Assembly (NCBI GenBank): GCA_018697195.1
Contig: CM031860.1
Span: 61,396,509 to 61,460,508 of the forward strand
Length of the DNA: 64,000 nt
Reading direction: 5' to 3'
Origin: Certhia americana
Taxonomy: Eukaryota; Chordata; Aves; Passeriformes; Certhiidae
This document shows positions 1 to 11,500 of this stretch, one piece after another. The first letter of the stretch is position 1; each line of letters begins with the position of its first letter. The position numbers and the translations under genes were made by a program. The notes below the pieces were generated by a model, which saw only the letters and a program-made list of their open reading frames with translations, was not told where the DNA came from and made no database searches.

Positions 1-910
1 GAGTTACTACACAAATCCACCATGAAAAAAATCACTTATGCAGCTGATTTACTCTGCCAGTCAAACACTTGTAAGAAACACTTGCAAAACTTGCAAAGAT
101 GGCAAAAGTTTGCAAAATATATCAGGGAAAGGCTTTGAGTAACCACTTTGTCTTATATTATATAAAATATTTAGTCATTATTGAACTTCACTTTTCCTGT
201 TTCTAAAAAAACTCACCAAACCACTAAAAAAAAAAAAAAAAGTAACACCTAAATCACTCCATGGCTTTAAATTCAGCACAGACATGGCAAGTCTTGCATG
301 TTTTCACCTCCTCCCATATTGCTCACGATAGCTGATAATGAGCAGTGCCAGCGCTGACTCTGATTAGGACAATGAATCCAGAAAGATAAAAATCAAGTTT
401 AATTCTCAGGAAGTTGGCAACACCCAACAACAGGGAAAAAATGTTAAAAAAATCACTTCTGTAAAGTCTCAGCATTTTCCAGGCATTGTTGTTTTCATTC
501 CTGGTCACTGTACTTAACATTTTACAAGCAGATTGATGCGTGGTTTCAAGATATTTTAATGAGTCCTTAAAATTCAAAGAGCCCCACTTTACCAGCTCTT
601 CTCTCACCTTCATCTGGATGTAATAACTATTGTCCCCTGCATTCAGCACAAAAGTACTCCAAGCTGTTGCATGGGGTTCCCATCAGACTGTTAATTAGTT
701 CTGATATATTAACCCACTAGGCTGTGAAACAAGCTTTGGAGGGAAAACATGCTTTGCTTTCCTCTTTATGTTATTTTATAGCAGTAGAACTCCATCAATT
801 TGCTGGTGTTGTTCCCAATAAACACAAATGAGATCCACAGAAGAGCTGATGCTTGTGAAGAAGGGAGTGCAGCCAGGGCAGCTTGAGAAGAAGCAGCAAG
901 AGGAGTGACG
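1..910. other. Unique AT-rich DNA, no gene recognised
   Basis: No recognisable protein, RNA gene or transposon was found here. A poly-A run of 16 lies at 226-241. A minus-strand open frame (323-649) contains a splice-donor-like AAG/GTGAGA at about 603-608, but the matching upstream acceptor is poor and no domain is visible. Around 78-120 the motif TTGCAAAA recurs several times within 40 bases, which looks like local low complexity. Confidence 0.6.
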
Positions 911-1142
911 GAATCACAGAATATCCCGAGGTGGAAGGGATTCACCAGGAATCATTGAGTCCAGCTCCTGGCCCTGAACAGAGCAATCTAAATAGTCCCC
1001 CCCTGTGCCCCAGAGCATTGTCCAAACCCTCCTTGAGCTCTGCCAGGCTGGTGCTGTGATCACTGCCCTGGGGAGCCTGTTCAGTGCCCAGGCACCCTCT
1101 GGGGGAAGAACCTTTTCCTGATATCCAACCCAAACCTCCCCA
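911..1142 (-). mobile_element. CR1 LINE fragment, 3' end, minus strand
   Basis: The segment begins with the reverse complement of a CR1 3' terminus (GAATCACAGAATATCCCGAG) and continues through the CR1 landmarks in order: 'gtccagctcctggccctg', 'agcattgtccaaaccctcc', 'ggggagcctgttcagtgccc' and 'ccttttcctgatatccaacc'. Homology stops near 1142, so only about 230 bp of 3' UTR survive, as is usual for 5'-truncated copies. No ORF2 reverse transcriptase is present, so the copy is immobile. The landmark set differs from that of the copies at 3270 and 22187, which suggests another CR1 subfamily. The open frames in this interval are by-products of its higher GC content. Confidence 0.93.
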
Positions 1143-3269
1143 TGATACTGAATGAAAGCTACTGCTATCACCTTGGCCAGTGATGAAACAGAGACAATTC
1201 AGAGAGACATTGAGCTTTTCAACTTCCTTGGACAGGCTCAGTTTCTTCAGACTTCTCTTCTGTCTTGCAAATCAATCTCATTTTTAAATCTCCATATTGA
1301 ATAAGAGTACAGCTCTATTCCCAACAGCAACGCATATATTTCTCTTAATGTGTGCTTCATCTTTTCCTCTCTCTGAATTGGAACTGACGGGTGTCTCTTG
1401 CCCAATTTCTTGGCTCTCCAGTGCACTCACATCACTGTGCACGTTCATACAAACAATTACCAGCATTACTTGGAAATGCATCTCTCTGCCATGCACATGG
1501 GAGGAAGATGCTGTGACTTCATTCAGCAGTTCCTTTGTTCAGGCTTGGCCCCTGGTGCTAAATGGAGTTTGCCAGTGTTTCCACGGAAACCAATCAAAAT
1601 TCATGAAAGGACTGATTTGACTAGTTCCAACCAGCAATGTTTTATTTCATTTGAGGGCCCAATAGCAAAAGATATCACATTCATCTACTTGGAAAAAGAG
1701 AGTGGATTAAATTATTGCATCAGGGCTTGATGGTGGCAATAAAAACAACTTTATCTAGCTGATTGCAGGCAGGGTGTCTGTTCATCCTTGATGGCAAACC
1801 CCAGCTCCACAGCTCCATGCATGTCCCAGTGCCTCTGGAGCAAAGCAGCACAGTGGAGATATTCCCAAGTTCTACCCTTCCCTTCCACTTTGCCCTCTGT
1901 GCAAATTTACAATAAACTCTTCCTCACCAGACATTCCAGCTGGGGGAATTTGATACGTAATTGCTTTCTTCTTACCTAATCTCACTTTACCAGTCTCTTA
2001 ACACCCAGTCTTGATTTGTATTATTTTTCTCCCAACTGGAGGAAGAAACTGCATAAAGTTTTATGACAGACTCCATTTACTGTCTTGTACATTGTTGCAG
2101 TAATAAGCTCAGCAGGATTGCATGCATATATTAATTTAGAGCTTTGAAATGGAACCATTTACACAAACTATGTATCTTCAGCTTGAAGCTTCTTACAGCA
2201 ATTCTGTCTGACCCAGAGAAAAGCTGTGTTGTGCAATGACTCAAAAGAACTGCATCCCAAAATCCACTGTAGCGTTCTGCTACTGGATTGCATGAGAAAA
2301 AACAGCAGAGGGAAATAAAAAAGGATGGAGAAGAGAGGACATAGAAATTTAACAGAAAGCTTGTCATGATGCCATAGGGAAAGGTCATCTCACCAGCTCT
2401 GTGGAGAAATAAATGCAGTGAGGAGAACCAATTGTCCCCTGAACTGGTGTGATAATTGACCCATATGGGTCGTTCCTGCCCAAAACAGCTCTGAAGAGTT
2501 AGAGGCACCCTGTTGCTTTGACTAAAATTCTGGAAATAAGCAGCTGAAATCCATTTAAATCTTGTTTATGCACCCAAAAGCTGCCTTTATCTGGGCTATT
2601 AGTCATCTTAACATCAGGTGAAGAGCTATTTGTTATTTAAATAGCTTAAACTGCTTGTAAAATAGCGTGTCTGCCTCTATATTTCTTTCTCTTAATCTGC
2701 AGTTCTCACCTTTATGTTTATGATTTTTTAGCTATAAAAGGAGCTGCACCCAAATACCATTTTAAAGTTTGGAAAAGTTTGCACTTCAGTCCCACTGTGA
2801 TGCAACACACTTTCAAAGAATGTGCCTTCACTCCCACAACAAAGGCATATCCATTTTTTGTAGTCAAAGGACCTTTAAAGAAATTTCCTTCAATAAGGGT
2901 GTACACTATGGAGTTCAGACAGAAAGAAAGGGACCCTTAGGGAAATTTATCACTGGAATAATGGGAAAATGCCTAAACTAACTCCTCCACAGGGTAAAAA
3001 TATACCACCTTTGTCCCAGTTCTGCAAACATGTTGGTGAATAACTCAGTATGGGGGGATGACCCTACTCAAGGCATTGGCATAAAAGTGATGTTTGAAGA
3101 AATAATCCAAGTTTTGAACCCTTGGAGAATCAGAGCACACTGGCTAAAGATGGTCTGGTTATTTTGTCATGTCAAAGCACTTAGTGAGCTTTTTCAACGC
3201 TGCTAAACCAGCAGGATACAATTACAAGTTTTCAAATATAGTCCAGGTGTACAGGTGGTACTGTACAGG
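1143..3269. other. Unique AT-rich DNA, no gene recognised
   Basis: No domain, RNA gene or repeat was recognised over about 2.1 kb. A minus-strand frame at 2131-2508 (125 codons) shows no family motif. Part of it (about 2200-2285) is flanked by a fair acceptor and a GTAAGA donor, which is a chance-level observation. A further minus-strand donor-like site with a pyrimidine-rich acceptor lies at about 1975-2050, but its frames are short or stopped. Confidence 0.55.
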
Positions 3270-3850
3270 GGCAAAAAGAAATGTGCACCCAAGGCAGTGT
3301 GGGCAGGTCGAGGGAGGGGTCTCTGCCCTCAGACCCCCCTGTAGAGCTGCCCCCAGCCCCAAGGCCCAGCACAGGAAGGACCTGGAGCCTCTGGAGTGAA
3401 TCCAGAGGAGGCACCAGGGTGAGCAAAGGGATGGAGCAGTCTGCTGGGAGGAAAGAGTGGGATAGCTGGGGCTGTTCAGCCTGGAGAAGAGAAGGCTTTG
3501 GGGTGACCTCATTGTGGCCTCCCAGTGCCTGAAGGGAACCCACAGGAGAGGTGGGGTAGGAGTATTTGCAAGAGGCAGGAGTGACAGGACAAGGGGGAAT
3601 GGCTTCATGCTGGAAGAGGGCAGGGTTAGATCAGATATTAGGAAAAGATATTCTCTGTGAGGGTGGTAGGGCACTGGCACAGGGTGTCCAGAGAAGCTGT
3701 GGCTGCCCCATCCCTGGGAGTGTTCAATGGCAGGTTGGATGGGGCTCGGAGCAGCCTGGGATGATAGAAGGTGTCTCTGACCATGGAATGAATTATTGGT
3801 TTTTAAGATCCCATCCAACCCAAACTAGCCTCTGATTCTTTGATTCTCTG
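3270..3850 (+). mobile_element. CR1 LINE fragment, about 580 bp, plus strand
   Basis: This is the longest CR1 copy in the window. It reads in the sense direction from 'gcaggtcgagggagg' through 'tccagaggaggc', 'ttcagcctggagaagag', 'gtgacctcattg', 'agagaagctgtggctgcccc' and 'atcccatccaacccaaac', and ends in the octamer-like tail 'tctgattctttgattctctg'. It covers the last part of ORF2 plus the 3' UTR; the 5' boundary near 3270 is approximate. Two large opposite frames here (minus 3222-3818, 198 codons; plus 3281-3532) come from the GC-rich CR1 sequence and are not genes. The copy carries many substitutions and indels, so it is old and inactive. Confidence 0.95.
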
Positions 3851-6800
3851 TGTACAGTGTGGGTCAATGCACACTTGGATTTACTGGGATGGGGAAGGGT
3901 TTTAGGCTACAGACCACTCTGTCAGCTCAAAAACTCTGTCCCCATCACTAACATGGCAAGTGGATAACTATCCTGTCTCTGGGAGAAAATCTCATGAAAA
4001 GCACACCTGGTCTGCCTCAAACAGTATTTAATGGAAACTTTAAAACAAGTCAGCACTTTAAACGTTTTCACAATGCCTAAAAAATGCAGTTCTAAATTCT
4101 CTGTACGTCTAACTTTTGTACAACCTATATTCTTCTGCTTATATTTGTCATATAATAAATACAAAACTATTCTCCTTGGTCAATGGGCACACCATTCACT
4201 AGTTTATTTGTTTCTTTAGTTTGTTTATTGCTGTTTGATATTTTGTTTTAAAAATTTGTATTGATAGGCATCACTTCCAAAAATGAGTTTTGATAACATG
4301 GATGACTAAATTTTCCAGCTTTTGGAGCAGCATTGAAAATAGAAAAAGGAACAATAATTTCAGGGAAAAAATATTCTCTTTGGAAGCAAAGGCAGCCAAT
4401 GCTAATGGCTTTAAAATCTTTTCCTTCTTCAATTAATAACCCAGTGACATGGATCTTTTCAGGCTATTACTGAAGAGCTGTGTGTTTGATACCACTGTCG
4501 TCACTTTAACAAATTGTTGTATGAAATAGCCCTTCAGAGCTTTTGTTGATTGATAACTGAGTTAAAGAAACTTCCTTTTGTGGAAAAAAGAGACTGAGGT
4601 GGAGGGATGCAAATGACTTCTAACTGCAGATCAGAAAAGGGCCACTCCATCATTCTGTCTGCAGCTTGTCAACATAAATTTCAGTAAGTGTTCTTAAAAA
4701 AAAATTAAAAAAGTAGAAAGAAAGAAAGGAAGAAAATGAAGGACTGAGAGTGCCATTTTAAACATCAATTTTTCAAGTTCCCACATAGTTTACACAGCAG
4801 GCTTAAGTTTGCATAAATTAACAGAGAGAACTGTTCTCAAACTCGTGATAGCATTGACTGATCTTCAACAACTGCTGTGCATCATTTCTACTTTAAAGAT
4901 TCCCCTAATGTGAAAACCATTGTAGCTATTTTTTAAAAAAAAATTTATACTTTTCTTTTCCTCCCCCTTCTAGCACTAGGACTCAGCTGTTGCTTTACAG
5001 ACTTATGGCAGGGCACAGGTTTATGTGCTTACAGAAAGTTCAGCTCCATAAACCTGTTCTGGAGAGCAGAACCTATAAATGCTGCCCTGCACAGACCACT
5101 GAGGGCTATTCCTCTGTCATATTTACTGGGCTAGATGGAGATGAATCATTAAAGCAATATCTGTAGGTAAAGGAGGAAGTTTTTGTCTTTCAAATCCTCT
5201 TGTAGGGAAAGGACAGCTCACCTGGAGCAAGATTAAGTCAATACAGAATTTTCACCTCTGAAATAATGTTAAAATTTGAGGCTTGATATCTGTGGTTTTA
5301 TTTAGAACACATTTCTAGATGCTAAAATTATTTGATTTCCAGAGGATGAAAAATGTCACAGAGTAAGAAATATGTTTGAAATATCAAGTAAGCAAGGAGG
5401 CAGAATTTGAGAAAAAGCTGATTTAAATAATCTCAGTATCAAATTTTAGCCAGTACAGGAGACATCTTTAAGATTTCTCCTGCTCTGGACAACAAAGCTA
5501 TTACCAAAGAATATTCCAGCTCTGTGTATTGCTGCCCACTAAAACTTCACAGTTAAGTAATTATGAGGCACAAAGTTGGAGAAAAAGAACTGTGTTTGCA
5601 ACAAGTTTGACCTATGGCTAAAGCACAAAAGCTGCCTGTCTGGAAGACTGGGAGGAAGTTTTACAGTGAACACAGGCTGTGTTTTTAAATCTCTGCTATG
5701 AAATGATTGTTTCATTTAAAAGCTGCACTGCGGGCAGGCCGAGAGGTCTGTGTATTTAAGGTTGCCTGACACTTTCCATTACAAGGACCTGTTTTCAGAC
5801 ACTCATACCTTTGACAAATGTGAATGGTTTGGACTGAAATATCTCATGCCAGGTGTCTGCCTCAGAATTAATTCTGCGAGGAAATTATGTCAAGGAAAGT
5901 TTAATGTTTTTCAAGTCTAAGGCAAGGAAAAAATACTGTGTTTTATGCTTAGTGAAAGTAGGGACAATTTTTTTTAACTCCTAAGCAGAAACACATCTGT
6001 CTTGCAGAAGAATTACTCAAAGTTTGCTGGGAGGTCTTTTCTGTTTATCAGTGTTTTGTGATCAATCACTTAAAAGTGGTTATTGTGCCTTCTAAAAGTC
6101 ACAGCTTGGGATGGACTTGCAAAAAATCCACTACCAAAATATCCACATGGAGCATGTTCCTGCTGAGAGTTGAGAGTATTATTAAGGAAATAATATCCTG
6201 AAATTTTAGTCCTGGATTGATTGTGAGCCAAGTAGGACATGGAAGGTACCTTTCCAGACAAATTCTGACACTACACTGAGTTCCAGGAGGATCATTGCCA
6301 TGATTTTGGAATGGTATTGTGCAATTTAGTGCACAGAAAATTGGACTTGCTTTAATTCTGGTATTTCTTATTACTTGGAGGTTGCTTTTTACTATTACAG
6401 GTTTTCTTAAATCCAGTTATGGGAATATGTTGTACAGTATCTTTCTGTCCATCCATCCATTAATTATCCCCTATTCTCAGTCAGCTTCTGGCGTTTTTAC
6501 CTTTATCTGTGCAGCAATATAGTGTCAGTTTGGTCTTAATGAAATGTTTTCGTTTTCTGCCAAGCCCAAGTTGTACATCCAGGGATGGCCAGTGTCTCTG
6601 CAGGATTTTCCAAATTCCTTTTGCTAAGGCAATTACACAGGACAGGCAGCAGTGTGGGTGGAGTCAGATCATGTGGATGCATTTGCTCTGTGACTCGTGT
6701 TTGAATGGACCTTGTAACACTCATTGGGCCCAGTGATGCAAAAGAATTTCAACTTTCCTGTTTTGCTCCTGTAATTGTTGCTCAATCTTCTTCTGCAGTG

Positions 6801-8044
6801 GTGTCTTGAACCTGAACCTTTGATTGTCAGGTCTGGATTAAAAAAAGGAACTTAAGTTGGTCATCTATCACAACAGACTGCTGTGTGAAAGAAGATTTTG
6901 GGGCATTATTTTCACATTTGGTGTTTTTTGTAATGGGAGGTTGGCTAAACATTGGTGGAAAATATCACAGGAAAGATTGGTCCCATGTCACAGGGTAAAA
7001 GGGCAGGGTCATCCATCTTCCAAGAGTTCTTGGAGCCCTGTTCCTTGGGATTTTTGGATTCAGTGACCAGCACTGACATTGAATTTACATGCTGCTTAGT
7101 GTTGTGGGCTGCAGTTTTACAGAAGGGATGAGATTCCTTGTGTGGAATTAGGTAGAAATTAGGACACTTACAGCTGTTTTCCGGATAAGCAGCTTGCCTC
7201 AACTCTCATTATGATTACCATAGCCCTGGAGATGGATTCACATGACTGAAGGTAAGTGCCCTGCCTCTTTTAGATATCCAAACATACTCAGTGACTTGTT
7301 TTGAAGTCCAGTAGATGTACAGGTGTCACTTTACTATTTCAATTTTAAAAATTTAGTTTTAACTGTTTTAATCCTGCTGTGCTGATGTGGTTATAATCAA
7401 TCCAGCCCATTCAGAAGAGACCTTTATTCTAATGTTTCTAAGTTATAAATATTTTGTTCCTTTATTCAGAAAAGAAAATATGTCCTTACTTTGTGTCCAT
7501 AAATATTTTGTGGTTAAGCTTATGGAGGATTTCTCTTGGAAATTTTGCTTTTGTGGGGCTAAAGTTCTGTGAAATATTCCAGTTTCATTTCTCTATTACT
7601 TTCATCTTTCTATTAAGAAGTATTAAATGAATGATAACTTTGTTCCTTTTTTTTTTTTCCTCTAAAAGTGGACAAAGAATTTTCTATTCCTTCCTTTATA
7701 AAATATAAATAGACTGAAATAAATAAGAATCAGAGTGCTTTGGGAGATTGGCAATGTCTCAATTAAAACCTAGTGCTTGCTTCAAAACATCTGGTGAGTT
7801 TATGAGAATTCATATATTCCAGAGATATAACAATTCATACGTACATATTTTATTGCACTGTTCCTGTGGAATACAATGTAGACAGAAATATTGTCCCCCT
7901 GCCTTAGCAATCTTGACAAAAGAGAAAAATAGGGCCACAAAAATTTCCAACAAGTTTGGAAATTTATCTGATCTGTGCAAGGTAGTCCTAAGAGGAAGAC
8001 AGATGTCCTGTGAGGTGATTTAGATCCAAGTTTTTAAAGATATA
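3851..8044. other. Unique AT-rich DNA, no gene recognised
   Basis: About 4.2 kb of AT-rich, CpG-poor sequence. Small items only: a GAAA-rich run near 4714-4735, an A-rich stretch near 4930-4945, and a pyrimidine-rich acceptor-like tract ending at about 7669. That tract is followed by a 14-codon frame with a stop and then by an AATAAA hexamer near 7720. A donor-like GTAAGT lies at 7252, with an acceptor-like site at about 7173, but every frame between them ends in a stop. No protein or RNA family was recognised. Confidence 0.55.
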
Positions 8045-8530
8045 TAAACATTGGTCTGCTTTGCAGGGGGAGTGAAGCTGGATGTTGGTCCCTGGTGTAT
8101 GAACTCCACAAGGATTTCGACCTGGAGGTGTGGGAAGAGGCCATGTGGTGTTCAGAGGTGGGATCCATGGACTGGTGCCTCCCAGGAATAAAGACACCTG
8201 TGAATTTGGTCCCTTGCTTGCTGGTTTGGGTTCCCAGTTACAGGTGGGGTCCCACTCCTTTCTCCTCCAGTCACAGGGAGCAAAGTGGTGGGGCTGCAGC
8301 CTTTGAGGAACTCACAGCTGCTGATGTGCAAGTATTTAAACTGGGTTTTCTGGGGAGTGTAAGTGGGAAAATTCCTGAGCTGTTTGTCCTTTCCAGAACC
8401 TCTCAGGTTCTCAGGAAACAGCTCTGAGAGGATGTGGAAGGAGAAGGTCAGGACCCCACCAGAGAGTGCAAGTGGCTCTGGGCCAGGGGATGCTGAGGCA
8501 CCCCCTGAGCTTGGATGGGCACAGCCTGCT
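8045..8530. other. GC-richer unique segment of unknown nature
   Basis: The base composition rises clearly above that of the flanks over nearly 500 bp. Both strands carry open frames (plus 8095-8427, minus 8411-8668) without any recognisable domain. It does not match the CR1 3' landmarks seen elsewhere in the window, and no terminal repeats were found. It could be a diverged repeat, an old LTR fragment or a regulatory segment; the sequence does not decide between these. Confidence 0.35.
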
Positions 8531-11500
8531 CACACCTAAGAATTTCCATGTGTAACAATCCGGCCTACAGGCTCCCCAGAGAGGAGATTTCCTGGGCACA
8601 ATTATACTCTTCAGATCAGGCACTTGGAGACTTTCAAGGATGCTGAGGAAACACTGAATTTGAGGCAATCCTTAGCTGGTAACTGAAATCTTGGCTGTGG
8701 GATCTGAGTACCTGAGATGTGGGAACTGACTCCAACATTGGTCCCATTTCCTGTGTTTTGGAGCCTGTTCTCTGTCACTGCCTTTTTCTATGACTACAGA
8801 CAAGTAAATTCACCTTCTTGGACCTCTCTGTCCCCTGCCCTTTGCTCTGCCATGCAATAACTCTTCTGAGGCAGAACCAGCCTGGCTCTGTGTGCCACCC
8901 TTGCTCTGGTGAGAAGTGGGAAAGAAGGTCAGGGGGTCATTTGGTGATCCAGGAACACCGGTGTGACAAGGAAATCCCAACTCCTTACAGCCCCATATTA
9001 CCATATTTAATGCAAAATGCTTTAGCATTAGGATTTGATGGAAAACTCTGACTGCTATAGTGCACTTGGGAAATCACAAAATGCCTTGGGATTCTTGTAG
9101 TCAATCTCTGCAGACTCATAAGTATCCATTTGCCCTAAATTTCGTGTGCTATGTACCTAAAAATCAAACCTTTTTTCTGCACTTAATTCTGATGTGATTC
9201 AAAGCTCTAAAAATGCGATGCATTACAATTAGCCATTCCCACATCCCCAAAATGTAAAACAAATTTCTGACTTTAAAAAAAAAAAAAGTTATTGCACCAT
9301 ATTTCCAATAGACCCAGAGAACTTAGAAAGAATGATATATTAGTAAAAATGATCCTTTGGGTACATTTTTATCCTCACTCAGCTTATAAATAGGTTTCAT
9401 TAAAAAAATGAACAACCCCTGAAGTGCATTTTAGGAAGTAAAATAAAACTATTCAGATTTATTGCAGCTCAAGAAACAACAAACAAGATAGCTGAAAAAT
9501 AAAAGTAAAGGGTTTTACAATGTAATGAATGGCAAGGTAGAAGCTATTATTTATATGAAACTTGTTTAAAAATAAACATGCTGTTAGCAAGCCATATAAC
9601 ATATTTCTACAGTGTGCTACTTCCCATTTTTGAATTTTTTTAATGAATGGGGGAATTGCTGTAATTTCCTAAAGCACTCTGATCAGGAATTGTTATACTG
9701 AGACATCCAGCTGACTTACTAGCTCAAAAACCAGAATGCAGGGAAGGAAAGGGAAAGTAAAAAAGGAATCAATGGGTGCTAAATAACCCCAGCTGAAAAG
9801 AAAGCACATGTCACAGATGCATTTAAGCCTAGCATGTCCAGGAGTAGTTAGAATTAGCATAACTGCTGCCATGGAAATCAGCAAGAGTTTAATCATCACG
9901 TTCTATGAGTGATGACTCAGAAAAACACTGAGTGCTTCTGAAAAATCTTGCTCCAATAATTTGACTTTTCCTTTTCTTTTTTTAAAGACTTGGTAATATT
10001 AAGAGACAGGGAAAAGAATAAAAGACTATGCTCCATTTTGTCACATCTGGCATGGTGATAAATCCAGTTGTGCAGTGATCTCTATCCACCATTACAGAGC
10101 TGGAATTTGCTGACTGAGAGCACCAAACACTTGAGGGGTTACAGGTCTGAGCTGAATGACATTTTTGATTGGGTGAGTGAGCTGCTTTGACACTTCTGAA
10201 ATACACTGCCATTTTTATTTCATTCAAAACTCTGTGGCTGGTTCAACATTAAATCATAAAGGGTTTAGGCTGTCCCAAAACTGCACTTTCAATGAGGAAT
10301 TGACTCGTCCTTCCCAAAATCTCCACATTTGCAGCTTGTAGTAGGAGCTGAAAGAAGCAGGCAGCTCCACAGCTCTTGTTAGTCCAGTGGAAGCCAAATG
10401 GCAAATCCCTGCCTTTTGATTAGCCCTGAGTGACAGAGATGGCAAAGCTGACAGTGAATGCTGACAGAATAAGTCAGCACATGGCAGGTTTTAAACTGAG
10501 TGTGTGAAGGAAGGAGTGGAGTGAACTCAACTGAGAACAGAATCTTTTTCTCAGTCTTTCAACTATGAAACTGCACCATGTCAAGATAATTGAAAAAATG
10601 CTGATTTTTCTTCCTGCTCTCTGAAAAAGATGTATAAAGCTTTTAATGGAAAAATTATTATAATATTATTAAATTCCATAAAACAATTTAAAGCAGACAG
10701 AAAAGAAAGCCAACCCTTTGTAAAACCACATTGATTTAAAATATGAAAGGATTTTGTGGAGGCAGGGGAAAGGAACATGTCTTGTTGTTAATTATTGCAA
10801 CACCTTTGATTTGTGTAGCCAATAAACCAGAATTAAATAGATGAGATGCTTTAGATAATGTAAGACAAGTATTGTCCTATACCCTGGCAACAGATCAAGA
10901 AAAAGTGGTACTATTATGTTATATTTGAGGTACCATTTCTGTCTCTAATGATTTCCTTTTGTTTCTTTCCATTCATCACTGGAGTGATTTCATTCTTGAA
11001 AATGATATATATTTTACAAAGTAGGTAAATAAAATTAGCAACTTGTTGCCAGGAGAAAGGTCTGGCATTTGGCTTGTGAACAAAATTTCTGCCCTTGCAT
11101 TTATGCATTTCAGCACAAAAAAGCTCTTAATTTAGTGACTTCAATTTCCTGTCATCTCCAAAACTTGGACCCAAGTCCTTTCAAAAACAGTTGTTTTCCT
11201 TTTTGTTCTGATGAGTTTCTCTGCTTTGCTCTCCAAGTTTTGTTCCAGTGGAAAGAGAACATTAGTGATGTTTACCTTCCACTTTGATGGATGACGAAGG
11301 CACCAGATATAATCTACTACACCAACTTCTCCTCTGCACAGGCTGTAACTGAGTAGTCTCCCAGGAAGGACATGAAGTTGGCATCCTTCACACCTGAGAC
11401 AGAGTGGCTATTACAGGACAAGTAAATACTCTCACCTTGCTTTCAGAGTCCCCACTATCTTGTTCTGCCTTGTGAGTCTCGGATAAGAAAAAGACACGAG

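Noticed and set aside
323..649. A minus-strand frame containing FVLNAGDNSYYIQMK before a GTGAGA donor, considered as an exon
   Set aside because: The only compatible acceptor (CATGCAACAG) has no pyrimidine tract and the next upstream codon is a stop, so the evidence is at chance level.
3222..3818. A 198-codon minus-strand open frame
   Set aside because: It lies almost entirely in the complement of the plus-strand CR1 at 3270-3850, and its length follows from the GC-rich CR1 3' region.
9693..9899. A 68-codon minus-strand frame that looks like a signal peptide followed by a Cys motif (LKCICDMC)
   Set aside because: Only two to three Cys are present, the rest is hydrophobic and unlike any secreted Cys-rich domain, and a strong acceptor interrupts it.
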